Positions 26,426 through 35,875 are shown, counted from the first letter of the stretch. The stretch: 56,186 nucleotides of DNA from Streptomyces flavochromogenes (GCF_000717595.1 NZ_JNZO01000044.1:1-56186); one strand, 5' to 3'. Notes: a model not told the origin generated them from the letters alone. Program-made: numbers and translations.

Positions 26426-26716
26426 TCAGGTTGCGGAGGTGGAGGGGCCGGCGGGATCCTTCGGATCGGCGTCGGTGGCGTCGGTGAGACGGCGGGCCAG
26501 GACGTGCTGGGTTGGAGTCTGGTGCCCGCCCGAGGCGAGGATGCGCAGTTCGTCCTGGTCGCTGATCTCCGCCCGGATGATGCCGGTGGGGTCGGCGTAG
26601 ACCGGATGGCCGCCGGGCCCCTTGGCAGCGGTGCGCTCGACGATCACGACGTCCTCGGCCGAACCCGTGTCGTCGGAGAAGACCAGCTCGTATCGGAGTG
26701 GGCTCATTCCGCCCAT
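26426..26716 (-). CDS. Small conserved hypothetical protein
   Basis: 96 residues, or 93 from a second ATG at 26705-26707. The core MSPLRYELVFSDDTGSAEDV, then TDPTGIIRAEI-like strands and GHQTPTQHVLARRLTDAT, suggests a small beta-rich soluble protein with a disordered tail. No function is recognised. It is divergent from the HPP-family gene. Confidence 0.6.
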   Translation of the reverse strand: MGGMSPLRYELVFSDDTGSAEDVVIVERTAAKGPGGHPVYADPTGIIRAEISDQDELRILASGGHQTPTQHVLARRLTDATDADPKDPAGPSTSAT

Positions 26717-26912
26717 TTTACGCCCAGGGCCGTGCCGGCCCCCGGCTGAGCGGCCGAGAACCCGCTGGTTAGAGTGGTGCGAGGCCGCGCCGCCGCACCA
26801 GGGTCGGGCGCGAGACCGGGGCGACTGTCGACCACAGGGTCCCCGTGCGACCGACCGCCCCCGCTCCGTCTCGTCCGGCCCACGGCCGCCTGCCCCGGAA
26901 ACCCCGCATCAC

Positions 26913-27491
26913 ATGAGTACCGACATCGCTCCGCATCCCGACCCCACCCCGGCCGTGACCGGCTCCGCCGACGTTCCCCGCAGCCGGCGCCCGCGCCTGG
27001 CCCGGATGGCCGGCCGTGCTCCGGCTCGACCGACGCCCGCGGCCGCCGCCCACAACGTCAGCGCTGCCACAGCGGCCCTCCTCGCACTCGTCGCGATCGG
27101 CGCCGTCCTCCACGAGCCGGTGCTCATACCCCCGCTCGCCGCCAGCGCCGCACTGGTCCACTGCGCCCCCGCGCTGCCGCTGGCCCAGCCGCGCAGCGTG
27201 GTCGTCGGACACCTCCTCGGTGCCGCCGCCGGATATGTGGTTGCGATCGCAGCGCACGGCAGCGCATGGGCCGCCGCCCTCGCTGCCGGTGTCACCCTCG
27301 CCCTGACAACGCTGGCCCGGACCCCGCACTCGCCTGCCTGCGCCACCGCCGTCGTCATCGTCCTCCAGGAGCCCGCACCGGGCAGGTTCGTCCCCCTGCT
27401 GTTCGGGTCCACGGTCCTGCTCGTCCTGACCGCGTACGCCGCGTCCCGCGTCCGGCGCGCGGCACCGAGGTACCCCGCTTACTGGTGGTGA
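26913..27491 (+). CDS. HPP-family integral membrane protein
   Basis: 192 residues from the ATG at 26913. A disordered N-terminus of about 45 residues is followed by four predicted membrane helices. The stretch PPLAASAALVHCAPALPLAQ, followed by PRSVVVGHLLGAAAGYV, matches the HPP family (GASAxLxFxxPxSPLAQPR consensus). Plant members act in plastid nitrite transport; bacterial roles are not established. The gene stands alone. Confidence 0.8.
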   Translation: MSTDIAPHPDPTPAVTGSADVPRSRRPRLARMAGRAPARPTPAAAAHNVSAATAALLALVAIGAVLHEPVLIPPLAASAALVHCAPALPLAQPRSVVVGHLLGAAAGYVVAIAAHGSAWAAALAAGVTLALTTLARTPHSPACATAVVIVLQEPAPGRFVPLLFGSTVLLVLTAYAASRVRRAAPRYPAYWW

Positions 27492-27798
27492 GCCGCTCCG
27501 GCCTGGCGCGCCGCTGGAGTGTGCCCCCGAGAGGACCTCGTACGTCCAGTCCTCTTTCCGCGGGCGTGGGGGGGCGCAAGCACCCGGAGCGGGACCACGC
27601 CGACGATGCGGCCGCACGGTGCCCCGTTGCTGAACTCACCGCCGAGCTGGGCGCCGCGCTTCAGCCTGCGGAACGAGCCGGACAACCTGTCGACATCCGC
27701 CGTCGTCCATCCTCGCTCCAGCCGGGCCGTCGCACGCCGCCGCCGGGGGTAGCCCCTGAGTCGGTGACAGGTAGGCGTGGGGGAGGGCGGGCGCGTGG

Positions 27799-27814
27799 CG
27801 TGCCGCGCGGCACG
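27799..27814. terminator. Weak palindromic terminator candidate
   Basis: CGTGCCGCGCGGCACG is a perfect 16-base palindrome six bases beyond the phospholipase stop codon. It could end that transcript. The rest of 27492-27798 holds no gene I can support. Confidence 0.4.
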
Positions 27815-27819
27815 GTCGA

Positions 27820-28272
27820 TCAGCCGAAGGCCTTGACCGCCTGGTAGTAGGTCCACGCCGTGCCGTTGCACGTTGTCTTCGTGGCGCCGCTGTAGTTGAG
27901 GCACACGCGCTTGAGGTCCTCGTACAGGGCGCTGTCCAGGCGGGACTTGTTGGCGCTGAAGGTGCCGGCGGCCTTGTAGTTGCGGTAGCCGAAGTCGTGT
28001 CGGGCGCAGGACTTCGAGAAGGGGAAGCCCAGGGGGTTGTCCGGGGAGGTGGAGCAGTAGTCGGTCGACCAGTCGAAGGCGTAGGCGGACCATGCACCCT
28101 GATTGGCTCGGGCCGCGGCCCAGAGGTTGTAGCTCGACGCGCTGGTCTGCGTCCAACTGGAGAGCACCTGGGGCTTGTCGGCGGGGGCAGCCGTGGCGAC
28201 ATTGGCGGTGGCGACGGTGGTGAGCAGGGCAAGGGCCGAGGCGGACAGGCCGACGGAAAGTCTTTGGTGCAT
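27820..28272 (-). CDS. Secreted prokaryotic phospholipase A2
   Basis: 150 residues from the ATG at 28270-28272 with GGAGGTG upstream. A signal peptide (1-29, ending ATA or TAA) precedes the mature enzyme. The catalytic pair is H92-D93 in SCARHDFGYRNYK, and D71 in STDYCS is the expected calcium ligand. Four cysteines (73, 89, 124, 135) can form the two disulfides of the Streptomyces violaceoruber-type enzyme. It hydrolyses the sn-2 acyl ester of phospholipids outside the cell. Length and motifs are complete, so the enzyme should be active. Confidence 0.95.
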   Translation of the reverse strand: MHQRLSVGLSASALALLTTVATANVATAAPADKPQVLSSWTQTSASSYNLWAAARANQGAWSAYAFDWSTDYCSTSPDNPLGFPFSKSCARHDFGYRNYKAAGTFSANKSRLDSALYEDLKRVCLNYSGATKTTCNGTAWTYYQAVKAFG

Positions 28273-28457
28273 CCCACACCTCCATGAGACTGCGGCGCGC
28301 CGTCGCGCTGCAGGTACATGACAAGATGATTGACGGGGCAACAGCGTTTGTACAGACCTTGACGTGTCGGCCTTCGTACGAAGTTATCGGCGGGTGCGGG
28401 TGCGGGTGCGGGGCACGCGGTCCTTCCGATGTCAGTAGCGGTCGATAGTGTCGGCCC

Positions 28458-28877
28458 ATGACCAGTCCTGGAGACGTGCCGCCCGAGATCCTGAACAGGT
28501 TGCGGTCGATCTGCCGGCAGCTGCCCGAGTCGTACGAGGAACCGGCCTGGGTCGGGGTGCGCTGGCGGATCCGGAAACGGACGTTCGCCCACGTCTACAC
28601 GGCGGACGTGGATCGCTCCCCGGTCTACGCCTCGTATGTGACCGCAGATCAGGAACCGGTCGTGATGACGTTTCGGGTACCCGCCGACGACCTGCTCGGT
28701 CTGACCGCCGCTGGGTTCCCGTTCCGCCGTGCCGACTGGGGCCGTAACGTCGTCGCCGCCATCCTCGGTGACCACACCGACTGGACCGAACTTGCCGAAC
28801 TGATCACCGACAGCTACCGCGAGATGGCTCCGAAGTTCCTCGCCGCCCGGCTCCCCCTTCCGCCGCCGCTCAGCTGA
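28458..28877 (+). CDS. MmcQ/YjbR family protein
   Basis: 139 residues. The pattern SYEEPAWVGVRWRIRKRTFA near the N-terminus and FPFRRADWGRNVVAAILG with a C-terminal WTELAELITDSYREMAP helix fit the MmcQ/YjbR fold, a small DNA-binding-like domain of unknown physiological role. The ATG lacks an obvious ribosome site and may be close to the transcription start. It is divergent from the phospholipase gene. Confidence 0.85.
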   Translation: MTSPGDVPPEILNRLRSICRQLPESYEEPAWVGVRWRIRKRTFAHVYTADVDRSPVYASYVTADQEPVVMTFRVPADDLLGLTAAGFPFRRADWGRNVVAAILGDHTDWTELAELITDSYREMAPKFLAARLPLPPPLS

Positions 28878-29150
28878 CCGGCGTTGGGCCTGGTCTCGCA
28901 GACGGGGAGGGAGACCCCCGAGCCGTTCCAGGGGGCTTCGGCGAGCTGGGCCACGGCGCGACACCGTCGCGTGAGCTGTTTCGGGCGGCCCGCTTGCGTG
29001 GAGTCACCTTTGTGGCCGGGGCTTCCGCGCCGTCGACTTCGTCCGGGTCCTCGCTGTCGTCGATGGCCGACGGGGGAGCGGCAGTGGATGAGTCTCTGGT
29101 CGGCATCGGAGCAGCCCGAGACCAGTCTGGCAGTCCTCCACACCGACCGG

Positions 29151-29165
29151 CCCCCCCCCCCCCCC
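29151..29165 (+). repeat. Run of 15 cytosines in a gene-free stretch
   Basis: Fifteen consecutive C lie inside 28878-29423, where no gene can be supported. The tract is prone to slippage and to sequencing error, and it would break any reading frame that crosses it. Confidence 0.9.
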
Positions 29166-29423
29166 GAGCCTCCGGAACCATCAGCGGGGAGCCGGGCCAC
29201 TGTCCGCCCCGCCCCCGCCGCGACCCGACGGCCGACAGGCGGAGCAGCCCGTGGGACGCCGCCTCATCCGGCATCAGTAGAAGCCGGCCCTGGCCAAGCG
29301 CCACGACAAACGAGCCACCCGTTACCAGGCCATGGTCAGCGCGCCTGCCACTGCCGCTGCCCCCTGACTCTCCGGACGCGATCCGGGGAGCATGGCCACG
29401 GATCCGCGGGGCAGACGGGATGC

Positions 29424-29852
29424 ATGCCTGTTCTCAAGACCAGCGTCCTCGTCCTCGACTCCACCGATCCCGAACCCCTCGCGCGCTTCTACGCGACCCT
29501 GCTCGATGCCACCGTGCAACCCGCGGGGGACGACCACGACCTGCTCCTCGTCTCCGGTCACGCCGGAGTGGTACTCGGGATCCGCCGTGACCTCGGGCAG
29601 GCGCCGCCGAGTTGGCCGCGCCCCGAGGACTCCCAGCAGGCTCATCTGCAGATCTTCGTGGCCCCTGACGCCCTCGACGAGGCGGAGCGCGAGGCGGTGT
29701 CTCTCGGGGCTCTGCCCATCGCCGCCGAGCGCGACGGAACGCGGACGGACCGGCGTACGGACCTGCGCCGCTACACCGACCCCGGCGGTCACGCCTTCGT
29801 CCTGGCCACGATGTCCCCCGTCGATTCCGGCCCGCCCCTGCAGCGCTCCTGA
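29424..29852 (+). CDS. VOC/glyoxalase-fold protein
   Basis: 142 residues from the ATG at 29424. The beta-alpha-beta pattern VLVLDSTDPEPLARFYATLL, then LRRYTDPGGHAFVLAT at the end, is that of single-module vicinal-oxygen-chelate proteins. There are no clear paired His/Glu metal ligands at both module positions, so it may be a binding protein, for example for an antibiotic, rather than an enzyme. Confidence 0.85.
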   Translation: MPVLKTSVLVLDSTDPEPLARFYATLLDATVQPAGDDHDLLLVSGHAGVVLGIRRDLGQAPPSWPRPEDSQQAHLQIFVAPDALDEAEREAVSLGALPIAAERDGTRTDRRTDLRRYTDPGGHAFVLATMSPVDSGPPLQRS

Positions 29853-30139
29853 CCTCCTGAGCGGCGCCTGGCGTTCAAGGCCGCTTCCCGGAGCGGGTCC
29901 GCGGACAACCCGCTCCGCCGACGAGGCGCACGGGTTCCGCGTGTACACGGGGAGAGCAGCGAGACCTGCCGCATTCACGCATGGCGCATGCTGACCGCCT
30001 GCTTCCGGGCTGCGGCTGAATGGATGCCCCCGTTCCGGTGGATTGGCCGAACTGTGCGTAGACCAGATAGGTGCCTGAGGCATGTAGTGGGAACGGCACC
30101 AATCTCGAAGCCGCCGATTCGCCCCTTTGCGAGGCCCTC

Positions 30140-31330
30140 ATGACGGAAGCCGTGGCGTTCCCCCAGAACCGGACCTGCCCCTACCACCCGCCCACCGCCT
30201 ACGAACCGTTGCGCGAGGACCGCCCGCTGTCGAGGGTGACCCTGTGGGACGGGCGCTCCGTGTGGCTCGTCAGCGGCCACTCAGCCGGCCGGACGCTGCT
30301 CTCTGACCCCCGTCTGTCCACCGACTCCACCCACCCCGACTTCCCGCTCACGACCCAGCGGGCCTCGGCCGTGCGCCGACGCCGACGCGCCGCGCTCCTC
30401 GGCTGGGACGACCCTGAACACAACGTCCAGCGCCGGATGCTGATCCCGAGTTTCACGCTCAAGCGTGCCGAGCTGCTGCGCCCGCGCATTCAGGAGACCG
30501 TGGACCGGCTCCTCGACGCGATGGAGGCTGCGGGCCCGCCGGCCGAGCTGGTGAGCGCGTTCGCACTGCCCGTGCCCTCGATCGTGATCTGCGACCTGCT
30601 CGGAGTCCCGTACGAGGACCACGACTTCTTCGAGGAGCAGTCTGCTCGGCTGCTCCGCGGACCGACGGGCGAGGACACCGAGGACGCGCTCGCCCAGCTC
30701 GAGGGCTATCTGGGCGACCTGATCGAACGCAAACGGCGCAAGCCCGGCGAGGGCGTGCTCGACGATCTGGTGGCGCGGCAGCTGAAGGATGGCGGGCCCG
30801 ACCGCGAGGAGCTGGTACAGCTCGCCACGATCCTGCTGATCGCGGGGCACGAGACCACCGCGAACATGATTTCCCTCGGTACGTACACACTGCTGCGCCA
30901 TCCCGAGCGACTGGCCGAACTCCAGGCCGACCCCGGTCTCGTACCGGCGGCCGTCGAGGAACTGCTGCGGTTCCTGTCGATCGCGGACGGGCTCCTGCGA
31001 GTGGCGCGCGAGGACGTGGAGATCGACGGCACGATCATCCGCGCGGGTGAGGGCGTGGTCTTCTCGACCTCCGTCATCAACCGGGACGCCGCCGCCTACG
31101 CCGACCCCGACACCCTTGACTGGTCGCGCTCGGCACGGCACCACCTGGCCTTCGGCTTTGGCATCCATCAGTGCCTGGGACAGAACCTGGCGCGCGCGGA
31201 GATGGAGATCGCGCTCGGGACGCTGCTCCGCCGGCTGCCGGGGCTGCGGCTGGCCGTCCCCACCGAAGAGATCTCGTTCAAGCCTGGCGACACGATCCAG
31301 GGGATGCTCGAGCTCCCCGTCACATGGTGA
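30140..31330 (+). CDS. Cytochrome P450, CYP105-like
   Basis: 396 residues from the ATG at 30140 with GAGG upstream. It has the I-helix LIAGHETTANM with the canonical acid-Thr pair, the K-helix EELLRF and the heme loop FGFGIHQCLG (ligand C345). The N-terminus (FPQNRTCPYHPPTAYEPL) and the downstream ferredoxin are typical of the Streptomyces CYP105 family, which oxidises many xenobiotics and antibiotics. The ferredoxin gene starts 13 bases after its stop, so the two form an operon. The electron-supplying reductase is not in the window. Confidence 0.95.
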   Translation: MTEAVAFPQNRTCPYHPPTAYEPLREDRPLSRVTLWDGRSVWLVSGHSAGRTLLSDPRLSTDSTHPDFPLTTQRASAVRRRRRAALLGWDDPEHNVQRRMLIPSFTLKRAELLRPRIQETVDRLLDAMEAAGPPAELVSAFALPVPSIVICDLLGVPYEDHDFFEEQSARLLRGPTGEDTEDALAQLEGYLGDLIERKRRKPGEGVLDDLVARQLKDGGPDREELVQLATILLIAGHETTANMISLGTYTLLRHPERLAELQADPGLVPAAVEELLRFLSIADGLLRVAREDVEIDGTIIRAGEGVVFSTSVINRDAAAYADPDTLDWSRSARHHLAFGFGIHQCLGQNLARAEMEIALGTLLRRLPGLRLAVPTEEISFKPGDTIQGMLELPVTW

Positions 31331-31343
31331 AAGGACCGCACGG

Positions 31344-31535
31344 ATGCACCTCTCCATCGACGGGGAACTCTGTATCGGCGCCGGGCAGTGCGCCCTGACC
31401 TCCCCGGACGTCTTCACCCAGGACGACGACGGGTTCGGGAAGGTGGTTCCGGGCCAGGAAGGCGGCGGCGGAAGCCCGCTGGTTCGCGAGGCCGCCCGCG
31501 CCTGTCCGGTTCAGGCGATCAGCGTCGAGGGGTAG
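31344..31535 (+). CDS. 3Fe-4S ferredoxin partner of the P450
   Basis: 63 residues with AAAGGA upstream. Cysteines C10, C16 and C54 in CIGAGQC and ACPVQA give the C-x5-C...CP pattern of 3Fe-4S ferredoxins that serve Streptomyces P450s. The residue in the middle of the first motif that would make a 4Fe-4S cluster is not Cys. Position and spacing show it is co-transcribed with the P450. Confidence 0.95.
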   Translation: MHLSIDGELCIGAGQCALTSPDVFTQDDDGFGKVVPGQEGGGGSPLVREAARACPVQAISVEG

Positions 31536-31814
31536 GCAGGGGAGAGAGGAGACAGGAGACAGATCGGACCTCGGCAGCCGTTCCATCAGGAGGGCCGCGT
31601 CACTCCGGGCCGCTCAGCGAGGCGACGGGACGGGCGCGGAACGCGAGCCGCCGGAGAGCCGCATCCGCTCACGGTCCGGCAGCACCTCTGAGCGTACTTA
31701 CCCACTCGTCCTGGTCTCCAGGCTCGGGAGGACGACTCCACGGTCGCATGCCCGGCTGGGCTGCAGAACTGCAGCCTGCCGCGGCGCACCTGGCCATGGC
31801 GAGCAGGAGCACCC

Positions 31815-32285
31815 CTAAGCCGCGCCTCCCCGGGCGGACTCCTGGCTCCAGAGCAGCTCGTGCACCGCCTCCGCCGCCTCCCAGCGCACCTCGGCGTGGG
31901 GGTGGTGGAGAGATCGCTCGACCACAGGCAGGGCCGCCTGGTCGTGAGTGCAGCTGAGGACGCTGAGGACGTAGGCGAGGAGCAAGGGTTCAAACCCCTC
32001 CAGGCCGGCAACGAGCGGTTCCACCACCCGGTAGGGGAGTTCGTAGTGAGTGGAGGCCGTCGAGACCGCATGCAGCGCGGACTCCCGCACGGTGTAGCGC
32101 TGCTCGGAGAGCGCGACGGTGACGAGACGCTCGACGGCGCGCTCGACGTCGGCCTGTGCCAGACGGCCCGTCTCCAGGACGTCGCCGACGACATCGAGAC
32201 AGTGGTCCCTGTGTACCGTATCGGAGCCGTTCAGCTCGTTCCAGGCCGATTCGATCAATGCCGTCAGGCCCCGGTATCCGTCCAC
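31815..32285 (-). CDS. HEAT-repeat protein
   Basis: 156 residues from a GTG at 32283-32285. Three to four helical pairs (such as VERLVTVALSEQRYTVRESA and VVERSLHHPHAEVRWEAAEA) are HEAT-like repeats. The protein is short and acidic, like immunity-associated HEAT proteins of Streptomyces. There is no partner gene, and the function is unknown. Confidence 0.7.
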   Translation of the reverse strand: MDGYRGLTALIESAWNELNGSDTVHRDHCLDVVGDVLETGRLAQADVERAVERLVTVALSEQRYTVRESALHAVSTASTHYELPYRVVEPLVAGLEGFEPLLLAYVLSVLSCTHDQAALPVVERSLHHPHAEVRWEAAEAVHELLWSQESARGGAA

Positions 32286-32481
32286 GGCCAGAGCATAGGG
32301 GAGGGTCGCGGCCTGGTGTCAGGGAAAAGAGGAGCGGTCCGCGGATTGCGTGGTGGACCCGCGAGGTAGGCCCGCACAGGGAGCGTTTCCAACCTCAGGT
32401 CGAGGGTGGTGAAGAGCGGGATCGGTCTTCACCAAGCCCTTCCCGGCGGCACTCACCAGGGAGGGGTCCCCGTCCGTTCGT

Positions 32482-32872
32482 TCACGAAGCCCGGATCGCC
32501 CGATCGATCTCCGCGCCGGTACGGGCCACGACGACGAGCCCCTCGTCCCTGAGGGCGGCAGGCAGATGGCCGCGGTCCTCGTCCCGCTGAATCATGGTCG
32601 GTCCGCCCGGGACGACGAGTACGGCATCCAGCCGGCGCAAGGACAGCCAGGAGGTCCATGATTCCGCCACCTCCGAAGCGGTTGAAGGTGATGTTGTCCG
32701 GGCTGGAGACGAACACACCCGCCTCCTCGCTCTCCGCGGTGCGTACCTGCAGGAAGTTCGTCCGGGGGTCCCGTGCCACAGCAAAGGGGTCGAGGACCTC
32801 GTGCGCCGCACGCATGTCCAGCGGCGTCGTCTCACCGTTCTCGAACCGGCACACGAAGATGTCAGAACTCAT
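32482..32872 (-). pseudogene. Frameshifted conserved hypothetical gene
   Basis: The frame starts with MSSDIFVCRFENGETTPLDM and reads well to GGGGIMDLLAVL. It then loses sense, while the next frame continues with RRLDAVLVVPGGPTMIQRDE and ends RTGAEIDRAIRAS. I recall similar intact Streptomyces proteins that run through both parts, so a small insertion or deletion near 32640 has broken the gene. Its product is of unknown function. A sequencing error could also explain this. Confidence 0.75.
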
Positions 32873-32888
32873 GGAGCCATTTCTAGCC

Positions 32889-33093
32889 TCAGATCGACGC
32901 CTGGTGAAGGATGACGACGGCCTTGAGGAGATCAGGGATCCGGTTGGTGCTGCGGCGACGTCTCCGCAGAGGGCGCCAGCCCTTCAGGGGCCAAGTCCTG
33001 TTGGCCGAAGCAGCGGGCTTTGGCGTGGCTACCGATGTGTCTTCGCTTCCAGCGTTTGAGCCGGTCGATCGGCAGCAAGGTCCCGTGCAAGAA
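32889..33093 (-). mobile_element. IS5-type transposase C-terminal remnant with internal deletion
   Basis: The minus strand gives FLHGTLLPIDR, directly joined to LKRWKRRHIGSHAKARCFGQ, and after a frameshift WPLKGWRPLRRRRRSTNRIP ending in a stop at 32889. These are the catalytic-core and C-terminal pieces of an IS5-family transposase, with the middle deleted. Confidence 0.75.
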
Positions 33094-33097
33094 CGCT

Positions 33098-33290
33098 GCT
33101 GATCGACGACCTCAATGACTCGGACACCATCCCACCGTCGTCCAGTCAGACGAGGACGACCCGGGCTGGTTCACCTCGGCCACGGTGCTGTACGGCGGTG
33201 GCTACGACGTCGTGTTCGCTGCGACACAACTCGCCGCGAACACGACGTCGCCACCGAGACGCACACCGCGCGGCCTCACCGTCTCTCCTC
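33098..33290 (+). pseudogene. Fragment of a small acidic hypothetical gene
   Basis: LLIDDLNDSDTI in one frame and VVQSDEDDPGWFTSATVLYG in the next look like one broken protein, continuing as GGYDVVFAATQ. There is no proper start because the IS remnant abuts it. The DDPGWF pattern recalls small immunity-type proteins. This is low-confidence. Confidence 0.4.
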
Positions 33291-33443
33291 CTCGCCCCTG
33301 GCCTCCAGGATCAGCGGCGCGGCGGGCAAGAGGGGCGGTCCCTGCGCTGGGGCGTCGGGTGTCGTATCCGGCTGGAAGCCATGGCAGTGATGCCGCGGCT
33401 CTGCCGTGGCATCACTCTGCGGCGAGGGCCGGCTCACGGACCA

Positions 33444-35351
33444 TCAGCCTGTCTCCGCGGTGTTCACCATGGCCATGCGCCGGTTGTACTGGATCACGTC
33501 GTACCTCTGGTCACCGGTGACCACGACTTCCGGGCGCGTGGGTGTGGCAGGGAAGAAGTCGTCGGCGCCCACAGATGTGCGAGCCGCCACGTACGCCTGC
33601 CCCTGAGCGAACGTATACATGTCGAACCGCGTCTGTTCCGATGCAGGCACTCCCCGGGGGTACTCGTCTGCTCGAGGGTAGGCCGTTGTGTAGATGGAGA
33701 CCGACTTCGCCCCACTCGCGGGACGGACGATCCGCGAGTTCGGGGCGGGGCGAGTGTTCACACCCGCCGGGTTGTGGATCCATCCCTTCTGCCCACCGAA
33801 CCAGATGGCCGTCCAGTCCCCTCGCATGTCGGCGATCACGAATTCCTGCCCCCACATCACCGTGGATCCCCAGTCGTCGATGCGGTCGCTTCCCGGCGAC
33901 CCGTCCGGCCGAAGGGCGAGGTCGGAGACGAGCGGAGCGTCGGCGCGGGGCTCCGTGCGCACGTAGAGGAAGTTCGAAGGCTGTGTCTGGGACCGGCACG
34001 TCGGAGCGCACACTGTCACCGTCTGGGCGTTCTTGCCGTACGCCGGGGCGATCGTGACCGCCTGTCCGGTGCCGATGTCCGCGCCCCTCTCCTCTCGCTC
34101 GGCCTCGCGCTTCCGGCGGTGTTCGGCGTCGAGGAGGGCCATGAACTTCTCCCAGTCCCAGTAGGGGCCGGGATCCCAGTGTGCGTCCGGCGCGCGGGCC
34201 GGCCTGGGCGGAAGGACGTTGTCGTGCCCGATGATGTGCTTGCGGTCCAACGGGACATCGAAGCGCCGTGCCAGGTAGAGCACCAGCGCGGCAGTCGCCT
34301 TGTACTGGGCCGGAGTGAACCAGGTGGGCCCCTGGGCGGCGTATCCCTCCAGTTCGATACCGAGGCCGTGCAGGTTGGTCCAGTAGTTTCCGGCGTGGAA
34401 AGCGATGTCCTTGGTGGCCACCATCTGCGTTGCCGCACTGCCGTCGGCCTTCATCACGTAGTGCGCGGAAACCCCACTGGCGGGATCCTGGAACCAGCTG
34501 ATTCCCCCGTCGTAGGACCCTTCGAGGTCATGGATGACGATGAAGTCGACGTCCATTCCGTTCGAGTTCCGCGTGGACACCTGGTAGTTCGAGGCAGCAG
34601 CGGGAACGAACCGGCAGTTCAGCTCGCTGGGGCACTCCGGCACTGCCGCCGCGGTCGACGTCCGCAGCCCCAGTGACGCGAGCTGTGACCTGGTCGGTCG
34701 GACGGACGGCGTCTTCGCCAAAGAGACCCTCTGGCCGTCCGTACGTACCCGCTGCTTGCCGGTACGGATCACTGCGAACACGCCATCGGCGAACCGTCCC
34801 GCCGCGGCGGTGTCGGCGGCCTGGCTATAGTGCGCCACCGCCCCGTACCAGCCACCCGGGTCCGACGGCAGCCCACGGGTGATCTGCCGTTGGTACGAGG
34901 CGAGCAGTGCGGCGCCGCCTCGAAGGTTCTGCAGTTCGTCCCGCTTGAGAGTCGAGGGCGCGACGCCGATCATCGCGGCGGCAGCCTGCAACGTGTGCTC
35001 GGACGGGTCGTCGGTGCCCGTCGCGTCCACCGGCCCTTCGCCTGGGCGATGGTCGTATGTTCTTCCGGACGTCGTATCCGTCAGGTGCATCGGGCCGTAG
35101 CCGCCCTTGGTGCTCGGGCGGCCGTCATGGGCCTCCCACCACGAGGACTCGTGGCTGACGCCGAGAAGTACTTCCTTCGGCACACCGAATTCCGCTGCCG
35201 CTTGCGCGGCCGCCTGCTCGAAGCCGCCTGGTGCGGCGTCGGAGGGCTGGGCATTCCCAGCAGTGGCACATCCCCAGATGAGGGCCACCGCCACTCCCGC
35301 AGCGCCGAAACCCCGGTGCCGCCCGTGTCTTCTGGTCACACCATGTCCCAT
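33444..35351 (-). CDS. Secreted cell-wall hydrolase: lytic transglycosylase-like + amidase + SH3
   Basis: 635 residues. A signal peptide (1 to about 34) is followed by a lysozyme-like region with SHESSWW (E68 is the candidate catalytic Glu) and GGYGPMHL (83-90), as in lytic transglycosylases. Residues about 262-410 form an N-acetylmuramoyl-L-alanine amidase (amidase_2) domain with IVIHDLEG (H274), HAGNYWTNLHGLGIELEG and HWDPGP (391-396); H274, H391 and D393 are candidate zinc ligands. Two SH3-like segments fill about 420-560. Such an enzyme could cut both the glycan strand and the peptide side chain of peptidoglycan. The amidase part is certain; activity of the first domain is inference. No ribosome site is obvious. 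Confidence 0.88.
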   Translation of the reverse strand: MGHGVTRRHGRHRGFGAAGVAVALIWGCATAGNAQPSDAAPGGFEQAAAQAAAEFGVPKEVLLGVSHESSWWEAHDGRPSTKGGYGPMHLTDTTSGRTYDHRPGEGPVDATGTDDPSEHTLQAAAAMIGVAPSTLKRDELQNLRGGAALLASYQRQITRGLPSDPGGWYGAVAHYSQAADTAAAGRFADGVFAVIRTGKQRVRTDGQRVSLAKTPSVRPTRSQLASLGLRTSTAAAVPECPSELNCRFVPAAASNYQVSTRNSNGMDVDFIVIHDLEGSYDGGISWFQDPASGVSAHYVMKADGSAATQMVATKDIAFHAGNYWTNLHGLGIELEGYAAQGPTWFTPAQYKATAALVLYLARRFDVPLDRKHIIGHDNVLPPRPARAPDAHWDPGPYWDWEKFMALLDAEHRRKREAEREERGADIGTGQAVTIAPAYGKNAQTVTVCAPTCRSQTQPSNFLYVRTEPRADAPLVSDLALRPDGSPGSDRIDDWGSTVMWGQEFVIADMRGDWTAIWFGGQKGWIHNPAGVNTRPAPNSRIVRPASGAKSVSIYTTAYPRADEYPRGVPASEQTRFDMYTFAQGQAYVAARTSVGADDFFPATPTRPEVVVTGDQRYDVIQYNRRMAMVNTAETG

Positions 35352-35504
35352 TCGCTGTGGCGGTCGTGATTTGCTCCAGGGCCGATCCTGAGGCCGTCAC
35401 AATCCTTTGGACGGTGGCCTCCCGGTCCCCCCGACACGCCCAACACACACAGCCGTGTCACCGCACCGGAGCAGCGGTCCCATACGTGGACCCGGGTGCG
35501 GGCT

Positions 35505-35545
35505 GCGAGCAAGACGGTGTCCTTCGCGAACCGCTTGCGGGGACG
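35505..35545 (-). mobile_element. Short transposase fragment
   Basis: The minus strand reads RKRFAKDTVLL, a segment found in the middle of IS5-type transposases (LQPRKRFxKDTVLIVDGTL). The flanks show no further clear match. The rest of 35352-36077 contains no intact gene. Confidence 0.45.
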
Positions 35546-35875
35546 TCCCGGTCCTTCCGGTCCTCGGCGGAACTGCCGTGGCCGGAGCGCGCACATCGGC
35601 CCGAGACGGTGAGTGTTCAGGCCGCCGCAGGCGTGGAAAATCCCAAGCAAGGAATCCAGTCGTTGGTCGGGCGCCGGCTGCTGCGGTCTCTGCCGACCGG
35701 AGGAGTGGTCGCATCCGTTCCTGCTGAGTGCCCGTGAGATTAGCTCGAGCAATGCTCAAGACCTGTGGGTCAGTCTCGGGGGAATGCGCGGAGGACCTCC
35801 CGGCTGAACCTGTGACGGTGACCGAGTAGACCGCCCACGTTCGCAGCGTGGGTCGGGAAGGCAGGTGCGTGCTCA

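Noticed and set aside
26142..26600. Plus-strand 152-codon frame
   Set aside because: It runs antisense into the small conserved gene at 26426 and has shadow composition; only a short piece in another frame looked protein-like.
28870..29304. Minus-strand 144-codon frame through the poly-C run
   Set aside because: It is Pro/Ser/Arg-rich with no family match, and it depends on the exact length of the C run.
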